Origin: Cetobacterium sp050033475
GTDB taxonomy: Bacteria; Fusobacteriota; Fusobacteriia; Fusobacteriales; Fusobacteriaceae
Assembly (NCBI RefSeq): GCF_050033475.1
Contig: NZ_CP188319.1
Coordinates: 1,178,001 to 1,242,000 of the forward strand
Direction: 5' to 3'
DNA length: 64,000 nucleotides
The translations under genes were made by a program, and so were the position numbers. The notes under the pieces are model-generated. The model was not told the origin of the DNA and did not search any database. It worked only from the letters and a program-made list of their open reading frames with translations. This document shows positions 53,368 through 61,847 of the stretch, in pieces; within the stretch, counting starts at the first letter, position 1; each line of letters opens with the position of its first letter.

Positions 53368-53445
53368 ATGGAAAATCATAAAATATTTATTACATTTTTT
53401 TCTTTAGCTACAATAATGGCCATGTTTTTAAGGGCTAGAGGATAA
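53368..53445 (+). CDS. Putative small membrane protein, 25 aa
   Basis: Short ORF with its own promoter, an AGAGGGGG ribosome site 7 bases before ATG 53368 (an in-frame ATG at 53362 is too close) and its own terminator. The peptide has a basic N-terminus (MENHK), one hydrophobic stretch (IFITFFSLATIMAMFL) and a basic tail (RARG), as expected for a single-span small membrane protein. I recognise no family. A short regulatory RNA is the alternative. Confidence 0.6.
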   Translation: MENHKIFITFFSLATIMAMFLRARG

Positions 53446-53476
53446 AAGTCAGAGAACTTGAAGCTCTGACTTTTTT
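53446..53476 (+). terminator. Terminator of the 25-aa ORF unit
   Basis: AAGTCAGAG/CTCTGACTT perfect stem plus TTTTTT, directly after the stop codon. Confidence 0.9.
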
Positions 53477-53550
53477 AATTTCTATTAAAGGAATTTCGAT
53501 CTGTGAGAGAATAAAATAATAAAAACTATAATTGAAAACATGGAGGGATT

Positions 53551-54306
53551 ATGAAAAAAAGAGCGTTACTTTTGTTTTTATCTCATCAGCAAAATGTACA
53601 AGAGATGATCTTATCAGCTAAGTATTTACAAGAGAAATTTAATTTTGAAATCATCTCTCTTTATGTTAGAGATATAGATATATTTATTAGACCAACATTT
53701 TTATTACAGAAATCTTTAAATGGAGGAATTGTAGATAAAAACCGTAGGGATGCAGAGGATAAACATATAAAAAAAGTTTCTAATCTACTGGTTGATTATG
53801 GAATTTTAAATCCCTTGACTGTGGAACTGGGAATTCCTGAAAAATTACTTTTAAACTTTTTAAAAATTACAGATTTACTAATTTTAGGAAGTAACTTATC
53901 CCTTTCAGAAGAAATAACAACTTTATTGAAAGAAACTTATAAACCTACCTTTATAATAAAAGATATTCCCTTATGCTTGGATAAAATAGTTGTTGCCAGT
54001 GATGATGGAATAAAAATTAATAAATCACTTTTTAAATTTATGAATGTTTTTCCAGAAATTGATAACTACAATATTCTAGCTTATAACTCAAAGAAAAAGC
54101 AGATGATATTGGACGTGATGGAATATAAAAATAAAAATTATGATTTTCTTTCTGTGAATGGTATGGATACTTTCTGCCATGAGATCAATAAAAATACTTG
54201 CTTAATAATGGGAAATTTAAGTAAATCTTATTTTTTTAAAAAGATTACCAAAAGAAAAGGTTTAGACATTATGGAGAATATTCATTTACCAATTTTTATA
54301 TCCTGA
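53551..54306 (+). CDS. Universal stress protein-like, hypothetical
   Basis: 251 residues, soluble. The start (RALLLFLSHQQNVQEMILSAKYLQEKF), the middle (DLLILGSN) and IVVASDDGIKINKSLFKF suggest two weak UspA-like alpha/beta folds in tandem, but the ATP-binding GxxGxS motif is not clear. Function is unknown. ATG 53551 follows TGGAGGG. Confidence 0.55.
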   Translation: MKKRALLLFLSHQQNVQEMILSAKYLQEKFNFEIISLYVRDIDIFIRPTFLLQKSLNGGIVDKNRRDAEDKHIKKVSNLLVDYGILNPLTVELGIPEKLLLNFLKITDLLILGSNLSLSEEITTLLKETYKPTFIIKDIPLCLDKIVVASDDGIKINKSLFKFMNVFPEIDNYNILAYNSKKKQMILDVMEYKNKNYDFLSVNGMDTFCHEINKNTCLIMGNLSKSYFFKKITKRKGLDIMENIHLPIFIS

Positions 54307-54403
54307 TTTTTAAGATATATTAAATAAAAGTTAAAATAAAATAATTTTTGTTAAAATTAAGAAAAAACAATACTTTTTTAGTACAGATGGAATTATTTTT
54401 ATA

Positions 54404-54433
54404 TTGACAAAACTGAGTTGTTTCAGATACAAT
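54404..54433 (+). promoter_or_regulatory. Promoter of small lipoprotein gene
   Basis: TTGACA, 18-base spacer, TACAAT, 34 bases before ATG 54468. Confidence 0.75.
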
Positions 54434-54467
54434 ATTTTAAAATCAAATTAATAATTGGGAGTAAAAA

Positions 54468-54842
54468 ATGAAAAAATTATGTTTATTAGTATGTAGTATA
54501 ATTGCATTACAAGGATGTTCTGCTATGATGGCTTTAAGTGGGGAAAAAGAACCAAATTTATCAGTAGTTCAAAAGGGACAAAATAAAGCAATTGTTGAAT
54601 CACAACCATTAAAACCAATAAGTACAGAAGTATTAAGTAATGGAAATATTGTATCTATGTACCAATATACAATGGGAAATGCTCCAAGTGCAGGAAGAGC
54701 AGGAGTTTATGTACTTTTAGATGTTGTAACTTGTTTTATATCAGAGCTTGTAACAATGCCTATTGAAATGTCTAAAACTGGTGAAGTAAAAATAATTAAA
54801 ATAGAGTATACACCACAGGGAGATATAGTTAAAGTAGGATAA
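54468..54842 (+). CDS. Small lipoprotein, unknown function
   Basis: 124 residues with a lipoprotein signal (LLVCSIIALQGCSA). The middle contains AGVYVLLDVVTCFISELVTMP, which could be a second membrane contact. Not assigned to a family. The gene has its own promoter and a strong terminator. Confidence 0.75.
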   Translation: MKKLCLLVCSIIALQGCSAMMALSGEKEPNLSVVQKGQNKAIVESQPLKPISTEVLSNGNIVSMYQYTMGNAPSAGRAGVYVLLDVVTCFISELVTMPIEMSKTGEVKIIKIEYTPQGDIVKVG

Positions 54843-54852
54843 TAAAATTAAA

Positions 54853-54893
54853 AAAGTAGCTCAATTGTAATTTTACAATTGAGCTACTTTTCA
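54853..54893. terminator. Bidirectional terminator
   Basis: 18-base perfect arms, AAAGTAGCTCAATTGTAA and its complement with a two-base loop, T-rich on the right and A-rich on the left, between convergent genes. Confidence 0.92.
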
Positions 54894-54895
54894 TT

Positions 54896-56164
54896 TTACT
54901 TATTTTTTTCTATGAAATCATTTAAATAAACAACCTTACCAGAAACTCTTGATTCTTCTGCAGCAAAGGCCATAATATGACTTTCCAATGATGTTCTAGG
55001 ATCAGTTCTAGAATCTGATTTTCTATCCAAACATAAATCTATAAAATCATTCATAAGTCCAGTGTCACCACCACCATGGCCTCCAACTAAAATTTCAGGA
55101 GTTATAACTTCCACAGCACCATTGCAGAATCTACCTTCTCCCTGTCCAAATCTATAAACTTCAATATTATTTTTAGCATCATTACCTCTTATTTCACCCT
55201 TTGTTCCCATAATTTTAATAGTTCTACAAACTTCATCTGTAAAGGCACAAAGATTAAATGTTACATTGACTCCATTTTTAAAATTAATAATAGTTACCAT
55301 ATTATCAACTACATTATTATCACATTTATAAACACAACGTCCATATTGATTGTGAGTTAAAGCTTTAGTTAATTCACCAGGTGTTTGTATATCTGAAGCT
55401 ACAAGAGTTGGCCATTTTCCAACATTATTATAATAGATTTTCTTAGGAGAATAGATACAACTATCAATTAAAGAACAATCTAAACATCTTTCAGCGGAAT
55501 TTTTAGGAGCATTTTCTCTTGTAAAATGAGAAAGTTCACCAAAGGAAGCTATTTTAACTGCAGGAGAACCATTCAAAAGCCAAGAAAGTATATCTAAATC
55601 ATGACAACTTTTTTGTAAAATTAAAGGACTTGTTTCATTGGAATTTCTCCAATTCCCTCTTACAAAGCTATGGGCAAAATGGAAGTTTCCAATATTTTCA
55701 TTATGTTGAATATCTACAACGTCCCCAATGACACCACTATCAATAAGTTCCTTAAGTTTACTAAAGAAAGGAGTATATCTTAAAACATGACAAACCATAA
55801 CTTTTACCTTATATTTTTCAGCCATTTCAACAATTTGAATACATTCTTGAACCTTATTGGACATAGGTTTTTCTAGAAGAATATGATAACCTTTTTTCAT
55901 GGCCATTTCCATAGGTTCAAAGTGCATATCGTCTCCAGTTGCTAGAATAATTCCATCACAAAATTTATCTTTAGATAGAAGTTTTTCCCAGGAATCAAAA
56001 ATATTTTCTTCAGGAATATTGTGTTCGATGGACATTAATTCTCTTTTAATTTCATTAGGTTCAGCCACAGCAACTATTTCAGCTTCCTCTGTGGAATTTA
56101 AAATAAAATTAGCATAGATATCTCTACCTCTGTTACCGGCACCAACAACTGCAAGTTTTAACAT
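54896..56164 (-). CDS. Gfo/Idh/MocA family oxidoreductase
   Basis: NAD(P)-dependent sugar or cyclitol dehydrogenase of 422 residues. GAGNRGRDIYANF nucleotide motif, the LEKPMS lysine motif and QKSCHDLDIL with the catalytic His region are visible. An unusual insert with CLDCSLIDSCIYSPKK (four nearby cysteines) could bind a metal. Substrate unknown. ATG 56164 follows TAGGAGGAG. A LacI-type palindrome lies upstream and a LacI gene lies 1.4 kb away. Confidence 0.87.
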   Translation of the reverse strand: MLKLAVVGAGNRGRDIYANFILNSTEEAEIVAVAEPNEIKRELMSIEHNIPEENIFDSWEKLLSKDKFCDGIILATGDDMHFEPMEMAMKKGYHILLEKPMSNKVQECIQIVEMAEKYKVKVMVCHVLRYTPFFSKLKELIDSGVIGDVVDIQHNENIGNFHFAHSFVRGNWRNSNETSPLILQKSCHDLDILSWLLNGSPAVKIASFGELSHFTRENAPKNSAERCLDCSLIDSCIYSPKKIYYNNVGKWPTLVASDIQTPGELTKALTHNQYGRCVYKCDNNVVDNMVTIINFKNGVNVTFNLCAFTDEVCRTIKIMGTKGEIRGNDAKNNIEVYRFGQGEGRFCNGAVEVITPEILVGGHGGGDTGLMNDFIDLCLDRKSDSRTDPRTSLESHIMAFAAEESRVSGKVVYLNDFIEKNK

Positions 56165-56180
56165 ATTAACTCCTCCTATT

Positions 56181-56194
56181 TGTATACGTATTCA
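56181..56194. promoter_or_regulatory. Possible LacI-family operator upstream of the oxidoreductase gene
   Basis: ATACGTAT palindrome centred on CG inside TGTATACGTATTCA, 17-30 bases upstream of ATG 56164. The central CG is typical of LacI-family operators. Confidence 0.35.
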
Positions 56195-56285
56195 TTTTTA
56201 CTGAATATACCTCAGGATTATTTCTTTGTCAAATTATTTATTTTGATATGGTATAATAAAATAAATATTATAAATTGGTGATTTT

Positions 56286-57518
56286 ATGGAAAATTATATA
56301 AAAAAATTTAATGAAGATAACTATTATACAAAGGATGAATTGAAATACAGAGTTAATAGAAATGAAGTAGATGAAATTTGGAATCAATTGATAAAATATA
56401 GAAAAGAAAAAGGTTGTAAAACAATATTTAAATCTCAAGAGGGAGAAATTTTTTCTTATTACATTAGAGAAATTATGGAAAAAAATATTAATTTCTTAGA
56501 ACGTAGTAGTAAAAGAAATTTATCAGAGTTAGGAAATAAAAAGCTTGTAAAAAAAATATATGATGAATCTTTAATTGATGAAGCTATGAGTTCAAGTGCT
56601 ATTGAAGGAGCTTTTTCTACAAGAAGAAGAACTGAAGAATTAGTAAATGGTTCGAGCAACCCTGAAAATAAAGATGAAAAAATGATATTGAATAATTATC
56701 ATGCTTTACAATTTATAAATGAAAATAATAAGGAAGCTACAACAGATCAATTAATCTTTAATCTACATAATATTATAACAGAGGGAACTCTAGAAGAGAA
56801 TGATATAACAGAAAGATATAGAGATGACATTGTTATGGTTAAGGATGGAAATTTAAATATAATTTACGAAGCCCCAAGATATGATTTAGTAGAGGGGCTA
56901 ATGAAGAAGTTGATAGATTATATAAATGAAGATTCTTCTGAAAATAAATTTATTAAAGCTTCAATAATTCAATTTATATTTTTATATATTCATCCATTTT
57001 TTGATGGAAATGGACGAACTGCTAGAGCTTTAAGTTATATGTATCTTATTAAAAATGGTTATGAATTTTTTAAATTCTTTTCTATTTCCTATGTAGTAAA
57101 TGAATATAAATCTAATTATTATAAATCTATTTTAAAATGTGAAGATATAAATAGCGATTTAACATATTTTATAGATTTTAATATAGATATGATGAGTAAG
57201 GCAATAAATAATACTCTGGAAAGATATAATAATGAATATTTGAAATTAGAAATAAAGAAATATATAAATAATTATAGAATTCATTTAACAGAGGAACAAA
57301 AAATAATGTTAGAAAAATATTTGAAAAAAACAGATAAACAATTAACAGTAAAAAAATATTCTAAAATATCAGGGTTGGCAGAGTCAACTTCAATAAAACA
57401 TTTGAATAATTTTGTAAAAAATAAAATTTTTAAGAAAATAAAAATAGATAAGGAAGTAATTTATATATTAAATACTTTAGAAAATTTCATATATTTAAAT
57501 TCAGAAGTGGAAAAATAA
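56286..57518 (+). CDS. Fic family protein (AMP-transferase type)
   Basis: 410 residues. The Fic core motif HPFFDGNGRTAR lies at about residues 236-247, and an N-terminal inhibitory helix motif SSAIEGA at about 101-107 (the E that blocks the ATP gamma-phosphate site). The C-terminal region contains a winged-helix-like KYSKISGLAESTSIKHL stretch, as in many standalone Fic proteins with DNA-binding tails. Likely AMPylates or deAMPylates a cytosolic target. ATG 56286 follows TTGGTGA. No antitoxin gene is adjacent. Confidence 0.92.
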   Translation: MENYIKKFNEDNYYTKDELKYRVNRNEVDEIWNQLIKYRKEKGCKTIFKSQEGEIFSYYIREIMEKNINFLERSSKRNLSELGNKKLVKKIYDESLIDEAMSSSAIEGAFSTRRRTEELVNGSSNPENKDEKMILNNYHALQFINENNKEATTDQLIFNLHNIITEGTLEENDITERYRDDIVMVKDGNLNIIYEAPRYDLVEGLMKKLIDYINEDSSENKFIKASIIQFIFLYIHPFFDGNGRTARALSYMYLIKNGYEFFKFFSISYVVNEYKSNYYKSILKCEDINSDLTYFIDFNIDMMSKAINNTLERYNNEYLKLEIKKYINNYRIHLTEEQKIMLEKYLKKTDKQLTVKKYSKISGLAESTSIKHLNNFVKNKIFKKIKIDKEVIYILNTLENFIYLNSEVEK

Positions 57519-57546
57519 ACCTCGATCATTTTAGATCGAGGTTTTA
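57519..57546. terminator. Bidirectional terminator between fic and lacI-like gene
   Basis: ACCTCGATC/GATCGAGGT stem with T-rich right side and A-rich left side, between convergent genes. Confidence 0.85.
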
Positions 57547-58500
57547 TTTTCTAATAACTAATTTAGGTTCTAGAGAAATTTGCTTTATTTGATTATTATT
57601 CAAAAATAAAATTTCAATAGCCTTTTCAATCATTGATTCCATAGGTTGCTCAATGGAAGAAAAATTCATAAGAGAACTTACAATGGTGTTGTCAAATCCC
57701 ACTATGGAAATATTTTTCTCAGGACCATATAAGTTTTTAACTGCTTGAAGAAATAAATGTGCAATTTCATCATTGGATGCTACAAAGGAACAATTTTCAA
57801 TGGAATTATTTTTTAAATAAGTTTCTAAAGAATTTGTTTCCATGGTCTTGGTATTTATATGAACCATTAACTTTTCATCAAAGGACATATTATTATTTTT
57901 CAAGGCATTTTTAAAACCAGAAAGTTTTAAATTTTTCTGTTCTGAAAAATTTCCAATATACCCAATCTTTTCATATCCCTGTGAGATTAAATAATTACAG
58001 GCAAATTCTCCTCCAGCTTCTAGGGAAGTATAAACACAATTATGATTTTCAAAAATATTATTGATAACTGTATATGGAATTTTTGTTTCCCTTAGAAAAT
58101 CTAAATTTTTAATATCAACTGGGGCTATAAGAATTCCCTCTACATTTCTTGCAAGTAAAGTTTTAATATGGGATTTTTCAAGATATGAGTTACCTTCGGA
58201 ATTCATAAGAATTAAAGTATAACCTTTTTTTCTAGCAATTTTCTCTGCAAATTTTACCATTTCTAAATAAAAATAATTGGAAAAATCAAAGACAATTAAT
58301 CCTAAAATACGACTTCCTAATCCTCTCATAGTCTTTGCATTTTCATCTGGAATAAAATTATATTCTTCGATTATTTTTTCTATTTCTTCTCTTACAGAGG
58401 CTTTAACCAAGTGGGGATTATTAATAGCACGGGAAACTGTCGGTTGAGATACTCCAGCTAATTTTGCTATATCTGTCATTGTAATTTTTTTATTTTTCAT
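57544..58500 (-). CDS. LacI family transcriptional regulator
   Basis: 318 residues. N-terminal helix-turn-helix TMTDIAKLAGVSQPTVSRAINN and hinge, then a periplasmic-binding-like effector domain (RNVEGILIAPVD, VASNDEIAHLF, ISIVGFDNT). Effector is probably a sugar. No sugar operon is adjacent; the oxidoreductase gene with a possible operator is the best local target. ATG 58500 follows TTGGAGGC. Confidence 0.93.
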   Translation of the reverse strand: MKNKKITMTDIAKLAGVSQPTVSRAINNPHLVKASVREEIEKIIEEYNFIPDENAKTMRGLGSRILGLIVFDFSNYFYLEMVKFAEKIARKKGYTLILMNSEGNSYLEKSHIKTLLARNVEGILIAPVDIKNLDFLRETKIPYTVINNIFENHNCVYTSLEAGGEFACNYLISQGYEKIGYIGNFSEQKNLKLSGFKNALKNNNMSFDEKLMVHINTKTMETNSLETYLKNNSIENCSFVASNDEIAHLFLQAVKNLYGPEKNISIVGFDNTIVSSLMNFSSIEQPMESMIEKAIEILFLNNNQIKQISLEPKLVIRK

Positions 58501-58514
58501 GGAAGTGCCTCCAA

Positions 58515-59117
58515 TTAATTTTTTTTCTTTGATAGCTTCTTTTTCAATAGATAGCAGAAAAATAAAAGTACTAAGATTATAGCAGTTATTTTGAATTTAG
58601 CAAGTATTCCGTTGATAGCTCCACTGTTATGTCCATAGAAATATCCAAGAACTTCTAAAAAGGCAACCCAGATTGCAGAACCTAATCCAGTAAAAAAAGC
58701 AAATTTAAGATAGGGCATATTTGCAACTCCAGGAGGAAAGGAAATATATTGTCTAACTACGGGAATTAATCTTCCAAAAAAAACTATGAAAGTTCCCTTT
58801 CTTTGGAAAAGATCTGTCATTTCATCAATTTTTTTATGATCTATAAAAAGATATTTCCCATATTTGATTAAAAAAGCATGTCCTGCATATTTCCCAAGAA
58901 TATAATTTAGAGAAGCACCTCCAATACTTCCCAATGTTCCAGCAATTAATACTAAGATTGGATTCATAGTTCCTTGAGCTACTAAATATCCAGCTGGTAA
59001 TATTGCAACTTCAGAGGGAAAAGGAAAGAAGGATGCTTCTAAAAACATCATGGCAAATATACCTGAGTATCCCAATCCTAAAAAGAAGTCTGCAATTATA
59101 GTAATAAAATGTTCCAT
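58515..59117 (-). CDS. DedA family membrane protein
   Basis: 200 residues with four to five membrane segments. EASFFPFPSEVAILPAGYL and FGRLIPVVRQYISFPPGVANM match the DedA/VTT domain with its conserved Glu and Arg. Members are linked to undecaprenyl-phosphate or phospholipid flipping and to membrane-potential upkeep. ATG 59117 follows GGAGGATTTT. It lies 14 bases upstream of the lacI-like gene, probably one transcript. Confidence 0.92.
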   Translation of the reverse strand: MEHFITIIADFFLGLGYSGIFAMMFLEASFFPFPSEVAILPAGYLVAQGTMNPILVLIAGTLGSIGGASLNYILGKYAGHAFLIKYGKYLFIDHKKIDEMTDLFQRKGTFIVFFGRLIPVVRQYISFPPGVANMPYLKFAFFTGLGSAIWVAFLEVLGYFYGHNSGAINGILAKFKITAIILVLLFFCYLLKKKLSKKKN

Positions 59118-59184
59118 AAAATCCTCCAAATATATATAATATTAAATGTTAACATGAAAAAAATTAAAAATAAAGGTGATTACT

Positions 59185-59751
59185 ATGAATTATTACGAAG
59201 AAATATTGGAATATCTTCCTAAGAATGAGCAAGAAATTAAGGATAAGGAATTAATTTTAGATGTGATGGAGAAATATGAGGATATTTTAACTAGAAAAAA
59301 TATTGTGGCACATTTGACAGCTTCAGGTTTTATCATCAATAGGGAAAAAACAAAGGTATTGATGATTCATCATAATATATACAATTCCTGGGGGTGGACA
59401 GGGGGACATATGGATGGTGATAGAGATTTAAAAAAAGTGGCTCTAAAGGAAGCTAGAGAGGAAACTGGAGGGAAAAATTTTGAAATTTTAAATGACAAAA
59501 TTGCAACCTTGGATGTCATTCCTGTGAAAAGTCACTATAAAAATGGGAATTTTGTGTCAGCTCATTTACATCTTTCCATAGGATATATCCTAATTGGGGA
59601 TGATTCGGAAGTTGTACAGATTAAAGAAGATGAAAATAGCGGAGTCCAGTGGATTGACATAGAGAGAGTAATGGAGTATACGGAAAACGAACCACATATG
59701 CAGTACATTTATGGGAAATTATTGAATGAAATCGACGTATTTTTTAAGTAG
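59185..59751 (+). CDS. Nudix hydrolase
   Basis: 188 residues. The Nudix box is complete as GHMDGDRDLKKVALKEAREETG (G-x5-E-x7-REUxEExGU pattern slightly varied at the first Glu, which here is Asp). It hydrolyses a nucleoside diphosphate derivative; substrate unknown. ATG 59185 follows AAAGGTGAT. Confidence 0.88.
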   Translation: MNYYEEILEYLPKNEQEIKDKELILDVMEKYEDILTRKNIVAHLTASGFIINREKTKVLMIHHNIYNSWGWTGGHMDGDRDLKKVALKEAREETGGKNFEILNDKIATLDVIPVKSHYKNGNFVSAHLHLSIGYILIGDDSEVVQIKEDENSGVQWIDIERVMEYTENEPHMQYIYGKLLNEIDVFFK

Positions 59752-59939
59752 TATACAGGACTATAAATTGACATATTTCTACTATATGTCTAAAAACTGT
59801 GAAAAGTGAAAATTAAGTGTAAGATGAAATAAAAAATATAAAATAAAAAAAACATTAGAAAATCCTTATAAAATGCAGAAAAAATAGAAAATCTGTACAA
59901 AAAAATAGGAATAATTATAAAAAAATATTATTCTTCTAT

Positions 59940-59968
59940 TTGACAAAGGAAATCAATGTTGGTAGAAT
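59940..59968 (+). promoter_or_regulatory. Promoter upstream of Ca/Na antiporter gene
   Basis: TTGACA, 17-base spacer, TAGAAT. The predicted start is about 100 bases before the gene. Elsewhere in the 59752-60075 gap there is an inverted repeat GACATAT/ATATGTC (59770-59790) of unknown role. Confidence 0.75.
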
Positions 59969-59988
59969 TCAGATGTTGAAAAAAACGA

Positions 59989-60036
59989 GAGGTTAAGTCT
60001 TAATTGTTTAAGGACTTAGCCTCTATTTATTTCTTT
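59989..60036 (+). terminator. Hairpin in the antiporter leader, terminator- or attenuator-like
   Basis: GAGGTTAAGTCTT pairs with AAGGACTTAGCCTC (about 13 pairs with two G-U), followed by a T-rich tail. It lies inside the predicted 5' leader, about 15 bases after the transcription start. Confidence 0.55.
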
Positions 60037-60075
60037 GTATTTAATTATAAAATTTTATATAGAGGAGGATAAATT

Positions 60076-61092
60076 ATGGTTTATCTTTTATTATTACTTT
60101 CCTTTGTGATTCTTATAAAGGGAGCAGATGTTTTTATTGAGGGAGCTGCTAAGGTAGCAAAAATCTTTAAAATACCTGAACTTATTATAGGAATTATAAT
60201 TGTAGGATTTGGAACTTCAGCTCCGGAGTTAGCAGTTAATATTGCGGCGGTAATGAAGGGATCCAATGATATGGCTGTTGGAAATATAGTTGGTTCCAAT
60301 GTTTTCAATATATTATTTATAGTTGGTGCAATAGCTCTTTATAGACCTATGACTATTGATGATAAATTGGCAACATTTGATTTTCCAATTTCAGTTTTAG
60401 CAGCAATTTTATTACCTTTCTTTGCTTTGGGAGGAAGATTTTTAACATTTAATAGCGGATTTACAAGATTAGATGGAATTGTACTACTATTAATTTTCGC
60501 TTACTATTGTAAGGAAACAATAACTAGATCACTGGAAGATCAAAAATTAAAGGAAAAGAAAATGCTAATTTATGAGATTGGGCAAGGAACTTTTTCTTTA
60601 ACTAAACATTTAGAGGGATCACAGGATGAAAAACCATGTGCTAAGGCCTTAATTAAAGATATTATTTTAATCGTAGTTGGATTGGTATGTGTTATTAAAG
60701 GTGGAGACATGGTTGTTGAATACGCTTCAAAAATCGCTGTGGATTTTGGAATGAGTAAACATTTAGTAGGACTTACAATTGTTGGAATAGGAACATCTTT
60801 ACCAGAGTTAGTGGTATCGATTATAGCTGCTAGAAAAGGACAACAGGATATAGTTCTAGGAAATGTTGTTGGATCAAATACATTTAATATTTTATTTACT
60901 TTAGGACTTACAATGTTATTAAAACCAATAGCAGTAACTGAATCTATGGTTGTTGATACTGTAACAGTGGCTCTAGTAACAACTGCAGTTGGAATGATAG
61001 CTTTAGCTAATAAGAAAATTGGTAAGAAAATGGCTGTGGCTTTAATAGTAATTTATATAATTTACATGGCAAATGTAATAATAAGTGCTTAG
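60076..61092 (+). CDS. Calcium/sodium antiporter (CaCA family, YrbG-like)
   Basis: Cation exchanger of 338 residues with ten membrane helices in two inverted halves. Each half has the alpha-repeat signature: GFGTSAPELAVNIAA with VGNIVGSNVFNIL, and GIGTSLPELVVSIIA with LGNVVGSNTFNIL. ATG 60076 follows AGAGGAGG. The EIIA gene follows 18 bases later. Confidence 0.94.
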   Translation: MVYLLLLLSFVILIKGADVFIEGAAKVAKIFKIPELIIGIIIVGFGTSAPELAVNIAAVMKGSNDMAVGNIVGSNVFNILFIVGAIALYRPMTIDDKLATFDFPISVLAAILLPFFALGGRFLTFNSGFTRLDGIVLLLIFAYYCKETITRSLEDQKLKEKKMLIYEIGQGTFSLTKHLEGSQDEKPCAKALIKDIILIVVGLVCVIKGGDMVVEYASKIAVDFGMSKHLVGLTIVGIGTSLPELVVSIIAARKGQQDIVLGNVVGSNTFNILFTLGLTMLLKPIAVTESMVVDTVTVALVTTAVGMIALANKKIGKKMAVALIVIYIIYMANVIISA

Positions 61093-61110
61093 GAATATTG
61101 GAGGTAAAAA

Positions 61111-61599
61111 ATGTTAGGATTTTTCAAAAAAGATAAAGAATTAATAATAAATTCACCATTAAATGGAGTGGTAACAGATTTAAAAAATGTTCCAGATAAA
61201 ACTTTTACAAGTAATATTATAGGAGAGGGATGTGCAATAATTCCAAAGGATGGAAGTATTCATGCTCCTATGGATTGTTCAGTGGAAATATTTAAAACAA
61301 ACCACTTAGTAATATTTGAACCTAAAAAGGGATTATATGTTGTATTACACTTTGGAGTGGGAACATCTCTTCTTGAGGGAAAAGGATTCGAAAGAGTTGT
61401 TGAATTCCAACATGGAAAAAATGTTAAAAATGGTGAAGAGCTAATAAAATACGATTTAGATTTTATAGAAAAAAATGCTAAATCAACAATGACACCTTTT
61501 ATTGTTAGTCATGAGAAAGTGGCTAAGGTAGAAGTTTTAGTTCCAGAGGGAACAGAGGTAAAAGTAGGGGAACCTATTTTAAAAGTGACATTAAAATAA
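61111..61599 (+). CDS. crr: PTS glucose-type EIIA component
   Basis: 162-residue soluble phosphocarrier of the sugar phosphotransferase system. SPLNGVVTDLKNVPD, GCAIIPKDGSIHAPMDCSVE, the TNHLVIF strand and the phosphorylated His in VVLHFGVGTS are typical. It accepts phosphate from HPr and may regulate transport. It is in an operon-like arrangement with the antiporter; no EIIBC gene is nearby. ATG 61111 follows TTGGAGG. Confidence 0.92.
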   Translation: MLGFFKKDKELIINSPLNGVVTDLKNVPDKTFTSNIIGEGCAIIPKDGSIHAPMDCSVEIFKTNHLVIFEPKKGLYVVLHFGVGTSLLEGKGFERVVEFQHGKNVKNGEELIKYDLDFIEKNAKSTMTPFIVSHEKVAKVEVLVPEGTEVKVGEPILKVTLK

Positions 61600-61608
61600 A
61601 AAATTAAT

Positions 61609-61637
61609 TTGACATGAAATTTTTGGTATGATACTAT
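61609..61637 (+). promoter_or_regulatory. Promoter of the met leader
   Basis: TTGACA, 17-base spacer, TACTAT, directly after crr; predicted transcription start near 61644. Confidence 0.82.
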
Positions 61638-61667
61638 AGTGAAAATATTTAATTAGGAGTGGTAAGG

Positions 61668-61739
61668 ATGAATAGAAATTTTAAATCTAATACTACAATG
61701 ATGAATATGATGCCTATGGGAGTTGGTACCAAAAATTAA
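61668..61739 (+). CDS. Methionine-rich leader peptide of metNIQ, 23 aa
   Basis: ATG 61668 lies 7 bases after the AGGAG site at 61654-61658. Residues 11-17 read MMNMMPM: five Met in seven positions, six Met in 23 residues overall. The peptide ends GVGTKN before TAA (61737-61739), just ahead of a terminator and the methionine ABC transporter genes. Ribosome stalling at these codons when Met-tRNA is scarce would be the regulatory signal. This is the classical amino-acid attenuator design applied to methionine. No S-box or T-box elements are seen. Confidence 0.8.
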   Translation: MNRNFKSNTTMMNMMPMGVGTKN

Positions 61740-61794
61740 TTTATTAATTTTGGGACGAACTCATTTTCGATTTACTAAATGAGATCTCCCAAGG
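61729..61794 (+). promoter_or_regulatory. Alternative hairpin segments of the met attenuator
   Basis: Segment 1 (CCAAAAATTAAT, 61729-61740) pairs with segment 2 (ATTAATTTTGG, 61743-61753). Segment 2 (TTGGGA, 61750-61755) can instead pair with segment 3 (TCCCAA, 61787-61792), enclosing the CTCATTT/AAATGAG hairpin. Segment 3 (TCCCAAG) can also pair with CTTGGGA (61817-61823) in the terminator. These pairings exclude one another. Confidence 0.65.
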
Positions 61795-61814
61795 AATAAA
61801 GGTTGTTAGCAAAT

Positions 61815-61847
61815 GGCTTGGGATTTTAGATCTCAAGCCTTTTTTTT
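61815..61847 (+). terminator. Met attenuator terminator
   Basis: GGCTTGGGAT/ATCTCAAGCC, ten pairs (one G-U), loop TTTAG, then eight T, ending 26 bases before metN. Confidence 0.92.

Noticed and set aside
56286..57518. Fic gene as part of a toxin-antitoxin pair
   Set aside because: The inhibitory helix motif is inside the protein itself and no small antitoxin ORF with a ribosome site is adjacent.
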